The notes under the pieces: generated by a model | Databases searched by the model: none | The model's input: the letters and a program-made list of their open reading frames with translations, nothing else | Told to the model about the DNA's origin: nothing | DNA from: Malania oleifera | Lineage: Eukaryota; Streptophyta; Magnoliopsida; Santalales; Ximeniaceae | DNA: 64,000 bases | Reading direction: 5' to 3' | Assembly: GCF_029873635.1 (NCBI RefSeq) | Contig: NC_080422.1 | Location: 59,121,889-59,185,888 of the forward strand | Part shown: positions 55,496-64,000 of the stretch, piece after piece | Layout: the number at the start of each line of letters is the position of its first letter | Numbering within the stretch: the stretch's first letter is position 1 | Made by a program: the position numbers and the translations under genes

Positions 55496-56350
55496 TTAAA
55501 CTTTTTGCTCAATTTCTCTATTGTGCAAAAGACCTAGCTCTCTCCTAATATTTATATATCTATCTTCTGCGAGAGGTTTAGTAAATATATCTGCCCATTG
55601 ATCATGTGTATTTATAAATTCAAGAATTATGTCTTCTTTTTGAACATGATCTCTTAAAAAGTGATGCCTTATATCTATATGCGTGGTTCTTGAGTGTGAG
55701 ATAAGATTTTTTGATATATTAATCGCACTTGTATTATCACATTTTGTAGGTATTATTTTGTACTCTAGATTGAAGTCTTTTAATTGTTGTTTCATGTACA
55801 GTATTTGTGCACAACAAATTCCAACTACTACATATTCAGCTTCGGCAGTTGATAAAGCTATGGATTTTTGTTATTTTGAGAACCATGACACTAAAGATTG
55901 TCCTAGAAAGTGGCATGTGCCACTTGTACTCTTTCTATCAACCTTACATCCTGCATAATCAGCATCATAATAACTTATCATATTAAAATTAGTATCTTTT
56001 GGGTACCATAAACCTAGATCAAGTGTGTTCCTAGTAAGTACCTAAGTATTCTTTTTAACTGCTGTTAGATGTGATTCTTTAGGTGCTTATTGAAATCTTG
56101 CGCACATACAAACACTAAACATAATATCAGGTCTACTAGCGGTTAAATATAGTAAACTGCCAATTATTCCCCTATAGTGTTTTGTATCTATTTGCCTTCC
56201 TTTTTCATCTCTGTTCAGACTTTTTGAAGTACTCATTGGGGTTCCTATTGGTTTACTTTGTTCCATATCAAACTTTTTGAGCATATCTTTAATATATTTA
56301 GTTTGATTTAAAATCGTCCCATTTTTAGCTTGTTTAATTTGAAGTCCAAG
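55496..56350 (-). pseudogene. pol: RNase H and late RT of copia element C
   Basis: The frame 56284-56087 has KKFDMEQSKPIGTPMSTSKS and SRPDIMFSVCMCARFQ, then a stop. The RNase H part near 55990-55820 is broken, with a DAD-type start and CKVDRKSTSG. The frame 55795-55496 carries KCDNTSAINISKN, HIDIRHHFLRDHVQKED and DQWADIFTKPLAEDRYINI, and reaches the natural end REIEQKV. The downstream neighbour is the third ORF spacer. Confidence 0.9.
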
Positions 56351-57175
56351 AAAATAATTTAATCCCCCATCATACTCATTTCAAATTCTTTTTGAATACA
56401 TGTGGAAAATTCCTTACATAGAAATTCATTTGTAGCCCCAAATATAATATCATCCATATATATTTGGACAATTAGCATGTCCTTGTTTTTGTTTTTAATG
56501 AATAAGGTGCTATCAATCTTTCCTCTTGAGAATTCATTTTTAAGTAGGAATTTACTTAGCCTTTCATACCAAGCTCTAGGATCTTGTTTCAAACCATACA
56601 ATGCTTTTGTCAACTTAAATACATGATTTGGATATTTTACATCTTCGAAACCTAGAGGTTGTTTAACTTATACTTCTTCATTTATATAACCATTTAGGAA
56701 TGCACTTTTTACGTCCATTTGGTACAATTTAAAATCCTTATGGGCTGCATAGGCCAAGAGCATCCTAATTGCTTCCTTTCTTGCTCTAGGAGCAAAGGTT
56801 TCATTGTAATCAATTCCTTCTTCTTGATTTCATCCTTGTGCTACTAGTCTAGCTTTATTTCTTATAACTATCCCATTTTCATCCTTTTTATTTCGAAACA
56901 CCCATTTAGTTCCTATGATTGATTTGTCTTTGGGTTTAGGTATAAGTTCCCACATTTGACTTCTTTCAAATTGATTTAGTTCCTCTTGCATAGTTATAAT
57001 CCAAGAATCATCTTTTAAGGCTTCTTCAATATTCTTGGCATCATTTTGAGATAAAAAGGCATAATGGTTGCAAATATTTTTTAATGAGGCTTGAGTGGTT
57101 ATTCCTTTTGATGTTTCACCAAGAATTTGTTCTTTTGGGTGACTTTTAGCATATCTCCATTCTTTAGGTAGTTAT
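56351..57175 (-). pseudogene. pol: RT of copia element C
   Basis: RT starts near 57130 after the linker, with [29 protein letters not shown] and an AQG followed by a stop where Tyr is usual. The frame 56613-56359 has KALYGLKQDPRAWYERLSKF, and the catalytic box YMDD is at 56449-56460 (Met for Val, seen in other RT families). A stop after SMMGD marks a frameshift. Nearly full length. Confidence 0.9.
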
Positions 57176-58140
57176 GGATTTTCCACATTGTTTTCATTTG
57201 AAGTTTCTTTATTATTTTTTTCTTTTATTTCAAGATCTTCTTCTTTTTGTGGAATATCTTCTTTTTCATCAATTTTAATTTTACTATCATAGTTGTTTGA
57301 CTCATCAAATGTTATATGTATTGATTCAATAATTGTTAGAGTTCTTTTATTATAAACCCTATAAGCTTTACTATTTGTAGAATAACCTAAGAAGATACCT
57401 TCATTAGACTTTGCATCGAACTTTCCTAAATCATCTTTAGTATTAAGAATAAAGCATTTGCATTCGAATACATGAAAGTAGGAAATATTAGGTTTTCTAC
57501 TTTTCCAAAGTTCATATGGTGTTTTGTTTTTTATCTTATAAATACCCTGTTTACAATGTAGCATGTTGTATTTACAGCTTCTTCCCAAAAGTATTTAGGT
57601 AGATTATTTCATTTACTAATGTTCTTGCCATTTATTGTAGTGTTCTATTTTTTCTTTCTACAACTCCATTTTATTGTGGAGTTTTGGGTGCTGAAAAATT
57701 TTGATTTATTCCATGTTCATTACAAAATTTATCAACTTCTTTATTTTTAAACTCTCTACCTTGATCACTTCTAAAACTTGTTATATTATAGCCCTTCTCA
57801 TTTTGTAATTTCTTGCATAGGGAGATTAGCATGTCACACCCTTCATCTTTGTTTGCTAAGAATATTACCCAAGTAAATCTAGAATAGTCATCTACTATCA
57901 CAAAAGCGTATTGTTTACCTCCTAGGCTTAAGGTTCTTATTGGACCAAATAGGTCTAGGTGTAATAGTTCTAGGGGTCTTTTAGTAGAGATGTATTTTTT
58001 TTTTCTTTTTAAAGCTTGTTTTTACTTGCTTTCCCTTTTGGCATGCATCACACATCTTGTCTTTTGTGAATTTAGTGTTTGGTAGTCCCTTTACAATTTT
58101 TTTCTTGGATAATTTAGATAATAGATCCATGCTAGCATGT
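57172..58140 (-). pseudogene. pol: Integrase of copia element C
   Basis: The zinc-finger part CDACQKGKQVKTSF is at about 58055-58010. The core start HLDLFGPIRTLSLGG runs near 57960-57915. The frame 57901-57671 has MIVDDYSRFTWVIFL, SFRSDQGREFKNKEVDKFC (second Asp) and FSAPKTPQ, then a TAA in place of Gln ahead of NGVVERKN (Glu). A is broken by the same TAA. The C-terminal frame 57588-57172 has KTPYELWKSRKPNISYFHVF, EGIFLGYSTNSKAYRVYNKR and the DESN end. Confidence 0.9.
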
Positions 58141-58580
58141 CCTAATTTCCTATTCCATAGCCAACTTATTTCATTCATTGCTGCCAAACAAGTTATGTTT
58201 TGATTCACTAGATTCTCAAGGTTTATGCAATAAACATTATTTATCCTATGAGCTATAAACAAGGTTTTATTTTCCTTACAATTTTGGATAACACATTTTT
58301 CTTTCTTAAAGGTTATTTCAAACCCTTTGTCACTTAATTGGCTAATACTTAAAAGGTTGTGTTTGAGTCCTTTTACTAATAACACATTATCAATAGTGAG
58401 AGAAGGTTCTTAACCTATTTTCTCGATGCCAATAATTTTTCCTTTGGCATTGTCACCGAAGGTGACATATCCTACATCCTTTTGTCTTAGAGAGGAAAAC
58501 TTGGTCTTATCGCCGGTCATGTGTTTTGAGCACCCACTGTCCAAGTACTACTTATCTGTTGACGGTGTTGTCCTAAAACA
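57981..58580 (-). pseudogene. pol: Protease and GAG-pre-integrase of copia element C
   Basis: The active-site turn YLDSGCSKHMTGDKTKF is intact at about 58547-58497, just after a stop where Trp is usual. It continues with GYVTFGDNAKGKIIGI, a stop near 58412, and the frame 58385-57981 with LLVKGLKHNLLSISQLSDKG, NNVYCINLENLV and RKLGHASMDLLSKLSKKK. All residues expected for the active-site turn are present. Confidence 0.85.
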
Positions 58581-58583
58581 TAC

Positions 58584-60367
58584 CTACAATGGAGGATTCA
58601 TTGTGTTAGTCTTTGGAACCCAAATTCTTTTAACTTTCTTAGTTTTGTTGTTAGTTCCATTATTAACTTTCCATTCTCCTTGTACTTTAACATACTTTTT
58701 TTTTAGTGGGCAATTGAACATTACGTGACCTTTAGTCTTGCGCATATAGCAAGTGGTGTGTTCATGTTTGTTGTTTGAGGAAGTGCTTGCATAGTGCTTG
58801 GCTTCCTTGACAAAGTATCCCACTTATAATTTCTTATTCGTTTTATTTGTTTTACCATTATATCCTATTCCTTCCTTATTTCCATGAAGCCTTTGCTATC
58901 CAATCATCTTTTCAAAATTATCTTTACCTTTGGTAAAGTTATATATAATTTTATTTTTATCCTCTACTAATTTCTTAAGTTCATTTACTTCTAAATCCTT
59001 TTTATTCAAACTATCTTTATGAGTTTTGCCTAAATCTCGAGTTACTTTATTTACTTCCTCTTCTAACTTCTCAATACAAGTGTCTTTTTCTTTTTCAATG
59101 ATTTTGAATGATTCAAGTTGCTTTAATAGTTCTTTATTTTGATCTTTCAAAGTTATATTTCTCTTGAAAATTTTAATGAATCTTTTATGCAAAGAAAACA
59201 ACTCAGCTTGCAATTCTTTATAGGAAGGCATGCTGTCACATGACTCATCGCACGACTCATTGTAAGATTCTATAGAGGAATAGTAGGAGTTTACCTCTTC
59301 TTCATTCGCCATGAAGCATACATTTGTCATCTCTTGTCCGCTTGATTTGTTTTTAGTTTCGCTGGAGCTTGAATCATCCCAAGTAGCCTTCAAAACTTCC
59401 TTCTTTTTCTTCTTGTCTTTCTTAAGCAACAGACAATCCGATTTGATATGCCCTGGTTTATTGCAATGATAGCATATTGGAGGTTCATTCTTACTTTTAT
59501 TTTCTGTCCTACTTGTCTCTCCTATTTTAGGTTTATTTTTATTGAACTTTCTAGGAAATCTTTTATTCCTTCTATTAAATTTACCTAGTCTTTTAGTGAT
59601 GAATGCTAATTCATCTTGATCTAAGTCACTTGTTTCACTTTCTTCTTCACTAGAGTTGTGGCTAGATGCTTTCAGTGCAATGGATCTTTTATGCTTCGAT
59701 TCAGGATTCCTTTCTTTTAAGGCCATTTCATAGGTAAGGAGTGAACCTATGAGTTCATCTAAAAAGGTGGTCTTGAGGTTTCTACCTTTAGTGATAGTTG
59801 TAGCCTTTGGTTCCCAAATGGAGGGAAGGCCTCTTAAAATTTTCCTAATCATTTCGTAGGTAGTATAAGTTTTTCCTAAAGCACTTAAGGAATTTATTGT
59901 GTGGGTAAATCTTGTGTACATACTTGATATTGTTTCATCTGAGTTCATCTTGAATGCTTCATATTCGCTTGTTAGCATGTCTATCCTATTATCTCTAACA
60001 TCTATTATTCCTTCATATGTGACTTCTAGTTTGTCCCAAATCTCCTTAGCCGTTTTGCAGGCCATGACCCTATTAAATTCGTTAGTATCTAAAGCAAAAT
60101 ATAAGGCATTTATAGCGCTTGAATTTATTTGAAGCATTTTATAATCTAAATCGGTCATATCCTTTTTCTCTTTTGGAGTTGGTTTTCCATCTACCATCTC
60201 GGTGGCAATAAGGTCTCCATCTATAACTACTTCCCATGCTTTCCAATCCATGTGTTGGAGATAAATTTGCATTCTCTTTTTCCAGAAGGTGTAATTATGT
60301 CATAGAAGATTGGTGGATGGGTTGAGGATTGGCCCTCACCAAAGGGTGCTATTCCTATATTGGCCAT
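58584..60367 (-). pseudogene. gag: gag of copia element C (nearly intact)
   Basis: The likely start is ATG at 60367 (MANIGIAPFGEG). A one-base loss at about 60300 shifts the frame, and from 60272 a 458-residue open frame follows. Domain order: capsid-like core (MQIYLQHMDWKAWEV, IDMLTSEYEAFKM, IRKILRGLPSIWEPKATTI), basic stretch, first CCHC knuckle CYHCNKPGHIKSDC (59433-59474), Ser/Glu-rich region, coiled-coil-like Lys/Glu segment ending DNFEKMIG. A TAG stop follows at about 58895. The C-terminal piece 58823-58584 has the second knuckle with its second Cys replaced (CYMRKTKGHVMFNC). It is the longest gag frame in the window. Confidence 0.9.
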
Positions 60368-60408
60368 TTGATCATTTTATAGCTTATTGTTAAGAATTAC
60401 TATAATTA

Positions 60409-60422
60409 GGCTCTGATACCAA
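60409..60422 (-). other. Primer binding site of element C
   Basis: Minus-strand TTGGTATCAGAGCC, a perfect initiator-tRNA-type site one base from the LTR end. Confidence 0.85.
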
Positions 60423-60423
60423 T

Positions 60424-61675
60424 TGAAATTTAGAATAGCTACCAAGAGGGGGGTGAATTGGAACATTTAGATTAAACTTACCCCTTTTTTAATTCTTGCT
60501 TGTTTTAATTCAACACTATAAAAGTAAATTAATCAATTTACAATCTAAACCAAATCACACCAAAAACAAAATACAATCCAATCAGAGCTCAACCAATCAT
60601 TCAAGAATAATATGTCCCTTTGATAGAAGTCCTGCAGCTATTTTGAAAAACCTGTTTTGAATGAATTTTTATTCGTTTATCTCTTAGCCAAGATTTTCAC
60701 AAATTAACCAACGTACTCCCTTGTGGGTTTCCGCAAACGGTTAATTAAAAACGTACTTTCTTAAATCAAGAGATTTCCTTGAAAATGATGTATAAGCCCT
60801 GCAACCTACACTTGATAAACACAGTATAAAATTCAGAAAGTAAAGAGAGTAAGGAGAAGAAGAACACCGAGATTTACGAGGTTCAGCTTATCCCCAGCCT
60901 ATGTCCTCGCCTTTGGTCAATTCCAACAAAGGATTCCACTAAGCATGCTCTTTACAGGGCAGAGCAGGCCTTTACAAAAAATCCCTCTATTTAGGTAGAG
61001 AAACCTCTCCAAGTGAATAATCCTCACTTGGTACAATGATTCAAACAAGCCTTGAATCGTCAACAAAATAACAAGATTTCTATAATGATCTTTGTACAAA
61101 AGAGACTCTCAAAATAGAGTAGAGTTGTACAAGTTAAAGGGCAATCAATACTTCAATCAAATAAACAATAAAAAAACTATGAAGCTCAAGTGTTTAGAGA
61201 TCACCAAGAGTTTGTTTTGAATAATAAAATTCATAGTATGAATTGTGGCTTTGATATTTCAGCAGAGTTTCAGAACTTTTCTCCTAGGTGGAGTGTGAGC
61301 AATAGAGAGCTTTGCGAGATTGAGTGCTTTAATTTCACAATAGCTGAGTAATTACTTGGATGAATAATTCTTGAGTTTAAAGGAGTATTTATAGGCTTAG
61401 TTTCCTTGTTCCCCAAGTTTCTTTGAGTAGTTTTCAAGTTTTTACAACATTCATATTTTGAAAAACCAAAATTTGAAATTTTCCCGTTAGGGTTTAAAAA
61501 ATAAAACCCATGGAGTCAATCGGCTGGACATGCAACTGACACCATTTTGTCTACCAAAAATTATTTCAAGAAAGTGTCAGTTGGCTGGAGAAACACAGTA
61601 TATTTTGGGTCAGTCGGCTGACTGCCAGTTGGCTGAGTGATTTTGACTTGGTTAAGTCAGTCAGCTGGACAACTA

Positions 61676-61709
<34 letters not shown>

Positions 61710-62158
61710 CAGTTTTGCACTCATGATGTGATTTTTCATAAAATATTTCGAGAGATTAAAAATAAGTTTCTTAAGTCTTAAAGAGCTTTATATTCTCTAA
61801 AATTGTCATTTGATACGAAGTACTTACAACCAGCTTTTCTTAAGCACAGTACTTCAAGACTTTGATAATCCTTTTGACTTCAAGTCTCCTTTTTATCTTT
61901 AAGCTTTTAAGTACTGAGGCTTCAAGTCTTTTTCTTTACTACATGGAAAATTTGTTGAAGCTTTCTCTTGATATTCATAGCTTGTTCTCTTGATATAACT
62001 TTAATGCATAGCATGTTCTCTTGATGATGTTTTAACTCATAACTTATTTCTCTTGTGTTGAGATATGTAATCCTGAAAGAAGATCACTCAATAGACAAGT
62101 TATACCAGCTTCATTTGTTATCATCAAAACAAGATTGAAAAGCCAAATTTGGCCAATA
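60424..62158 (-). repeat. 5' LTR of element C
   Basis: Plus-strand ends TGAAATTTAG and TTTGGCCAATA. It matches the 3' LTR closely along its length, including the U3 cluster (61514-61675) and TATTTATA (61386-61393, TATAAATA on the element strand). One difference is a T-run at 61677-61704 in place of mixed sequence. Confidence 0.95.
61677..61704. repeat. Poly-T run in element C 5' LTR
   Basis: 28 T residues in a row, where the 3' LTR has a short mixed TTTTTCTTTTTGATTTTTC. A local expansion since insertion, or an assembly artefact. Confidence 0.85.
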
Positions 62159-63392
62159 GTTATAATTTGGGGGAAGTCTATATATTCCCCTTCATTTTCA
62201 ATGATTAGTAACAAGATTAGCAAACCTGATTAGAAAATTCTCTCTCAATTTTGAAATTCATACTACTCATTTCTAAGCTCCATACACTCATTCTTACCTT
62301 GCCTTATTGCCAAAAATCTTTTGTAAGTTTGATTTGAGTGTTGATTGTCTTATAGGTTTGCTCTCCTAAGTGTTGTGCTTGATTGATTCGATTTTATTTG
62401 GGAGCAAAACTTTAAGTATTCTTAGGGGACTTTGTTAATAAGTCTTTCCTAAGAAACTTCGTTTGATCTTCTGAGTATTGCATATTCATTGCAACATCTT
62501 GAGAAGCTCATATTTGATTTTGGTTGCAAAATCTTTTCCAAATCACTTTCAAATATTTAGTGTGTTTCATCTTGAAAAATATTTGAAGAGATATTTGTTT
62601 ATGTGATGAAAATCTTTGTTGCAATATTTATTGAGTTATATCATCTATTGAACACAAGGATTGAATCTTTTTTTTGCAAACATAACCTATACATTACTTG
62701 AGCTTTATAGGATTGACAAAATCTGCTGGTTGAAATATATGAAGTCTAACTGATGTCTTTGTTTGAGCATTTAGATTGAATACATCTTGTGATACAAAGA
62801 TTATATTAGTTTGCACTCTCACGCACTGATTACATCGATTGCAAATATATTTGAGAGTAGATATATTAAATCACATTGAGCTTACTTATTATATCATTTG
62901 GTGGTATATGTGATTGCACGTCATTGGGTACTTATCTGCTTTACGTGAAAGCATAATCACTATACCAATTTCATTGTTGTGATATTACTAAGTGTTTCCA
63001 AACGTGGCCCGAGGAGGCGGTAATCAAACCCAATAAGGATTGGTTGTAAAGGTTGAGGTCAGCCCTATGCTAATTGACCTGGTTTGTTTAGGTGCTGCTC
63101 CACCCGTTTAAGTGAGCAAGTATAGTGGTAATCCTTGTTCTTGTTAGCCAAGGAGGGGACGTAAGCAATTTTCCGAACCTTGATAACACTTCTACGTGTC
63201 ACTCTCCTTTACTGCTTTCTAGTGCATGTGTTGTTAATTAAATTGCTCTATTTAATTTATGGTACATATTTACATTACTTGCACTAGATTGACCATGGGG
63301 TAGTGAATATACTGTTGTTAGGATACTTACCTAGGGCATAAATTTTAAAAATACCAATTCACCCCTCTCTTGGGATCCCGGTAAAGCTAACA
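62159..63392 (+). repeat. 3' LTR of element B, right part
   Basis: Begins with the second copy of target site GTTAT. The TATA-like box TATATATT is at 62179-62186. The sequence matches the 5' LTR from about 44405 onward and ends AAAGCTAACA, followed by ATGTC and gypsy D RT. Confidence 0.9.
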
Positions 63393-64000
63393 ATGTCGTT
63401 TGGATTGACAAATGCTCCTGCAGTGTTTATGGATTTGATGAACTAGGTATTTCACTAGTATCTAGATCAGTTTGTGGTAGTGTTTATTGATGACATACTA
63501 GTGTATTCAAAGAGCCCAGTGGAGCATAAGGAACATCTGCGGATAGTACTTTAAGTATTGAGGAAAGGAAACTGTTTGCAAATGTCATGAAATGCAAGTT
63601 CTGGCTAGAGCAGGTTACCTTCCTTGGACATGTGATCTCTAAGGGTGGTATCTTAGTGGATCCAAGTAAGATTGAAGTGGTAGTAGAATGGGTATGACCA
63701 AATAATGTGCAGGAAATCAGAAGTTTTCTTGGATTGGTTGGATACTACTGTAGGTTTGTTGATGGTTTTTAAAAATAGTCGGGTCCCTTGACTAGATTGA
63801 CTAGGAAAGGGGTGAAATTTGAGTGGTCTGATGAATGTGAGCAAAGCTTCTAGGAGTTGAAACAATGGTTCATCACTACACCGTTGTTCATAATTCCTTC
63901 AGGTGAATAGGGTTTCGTGATTTACAGTGATGCATCGCATAAAGGGCTCGACTGTGTTCTGATGCAGTAGGGGAGAGTTATAGCATATGCCTTATGACAG
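63393..64000 (+). pseudogene. pol: RT and RNase H of gypsy element D, second part
   Basis: Resumes with FGLTNAPAVFMDLMN, then stops. The catalytic box FIDD is at 63483-63494 ([20 protein letters not shown]). A one-base frame change near 63560-63590 leads to KCKFWLEQVTFLGHVISKGG, the connection block, then EIRSFLGLVGYYCRFVDGF and LTRKGVKFEWSDECEQSF. The RNase H start YSDASHKGLDCVLMQ lies at about 63920-63965. At least six stops. It runs off the window end. Confidence 0.9.

Larger units (their letters stand above)
51830..62158 (-). mobile_element. Ty1/copia element C with third ORF, nested in B's 3' LTR
   Basis: Minus-strand element of 10,329 bp with perfect 5-bp duplications GTTAT (51825-51829 and 62159-62163). 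It is complete in layout: 5' LTR 60424-62158, primer site 60409-60422, gag, protease, integrase, RT, RNase H, third ORF, polypurine tract, 3' LTR 51830-53603. The LTRs look about 95% alike over the parts I compared, the closest pair in the window. Coding damage is limited to scattered stops and single-base shifts, so it is the youngest element here. Confidence 0.95.
43572..63392 (+). mobile_element. Ty1/copia element B nested in gypsy D (host of element C)
   Basis: Plus-strand copia element: LTR 43572-45631, primer site, gag-pol, polypurine tract 50987-51000, 3' LTR 51001-51829 plus 62159-63392. The flanks ATGCC (43567-43571) and ATGTC (63393-63397) are a one-mismatch target duplication. Removing B and one flank rejoins D's RT motif. 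The 3' LTR without C is about 2,058 bp, against 2,060 for the 5' LTR. Differences between the two appear roughly every ten bases by eye. It has no third ORF, unlike A, C and E. Confidence 0.9.
38490..64000 (+). mobile_element. Ty3/gypsy chromovirus-like element D, interrupted by element B
   Basis: Plus-strand gypsy element: LTR about 38490-41175, primer site, gag 41555, protease, and RT split at 43571. RT resumes at 63393 after nested element B and continues to the window edge. The RT style ([42 protein letters not shown]) matches the plant Tekay/Del type. Integrase, chromodomain if any, and 3' LTR lie beyond the window. The 5-bp flanks ATGCC/ATGTC of B fall inside RT. Many stops; dead. Confidence 0.85.

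Overview
The window is intergenic plant DNA made almost wholly of dead, nested LTR retrotransposons. I found no host gene, tRNA, rRNA, CRISPR array or prokaryotic feature. It is AT-rich. The polymerases match plant Ty1/copia elements (RT core YVDD, integrase motif NGVVERKN), plant Ty3/gypsy chromovirus-like elements (RT core FIDD), and a plant gypsy gag-protease type with a DLGAS protease. This fits a large, probably eudicot, flowering-plant genome; I cannot name the species. Capital letters below are my own labels.

Layout. 1-4081: copia element G on the minus strand, cut by the window edge and by element A. 4082-16506: copia element A on the plus strand, with long LTRs, broken gag-pol, a third ORF and a gypsy solo LTR inserted at 8559-10646. 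16507-26999: gypsy group H, with an inverted LTR piece, a minus-strand gag-protease body, a shared LTR carrying a 312-bp micro-insertion, a second gag-protease body and a third LTR. 27000-37589: copia element E on the minus strand, with its 3' LTR almost gone and a solo LTR (F, 32269-34139) inside its pol. 37590 to about 38490: two degenerate tandem arrays. About 38490 to 64000: chromovirus-like gypsy element D on the plus strand. D is split at 43571/63393 inside its RT by copia element B (43572-63392, plus), and B's 3' LTR is split by copia element C (51830-62158, minus). The 5-bp target duplications support D, then B, then C as the insertion order. By eye, C's LTR pair is much more alike than B's.

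How the parts work. Each copia element was built as LTR, tRNA-iMet-type primer site, gag with two CCHC knuckles, protease, integrase, RT, RNase H, polypurine tract, LTR. Elements A, C and E also carry a third ORF between RNase H and the 3' LTR. Its N-terminal half resembles the 'putative plant transposon protein' domain and its C-terminus is an acidic tail. Every coding region has stops, frameshifts or deletions, so none looks able to move alone; C is the least damaged.

The most interesting signal is regulatory. The LTR U3 regions of A, C and E hold clusters of an element-specific short motif (variants of GTCGGCTGACT). Clusters of the same variant recur inside each element, just upstream of the third ORF. 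In A and E they are followed by a TATA-like box and a pyrimidine-rich leader. This looks like a second, internal promoter for the third ORF. B lacks both the ORF and the internal cluster.
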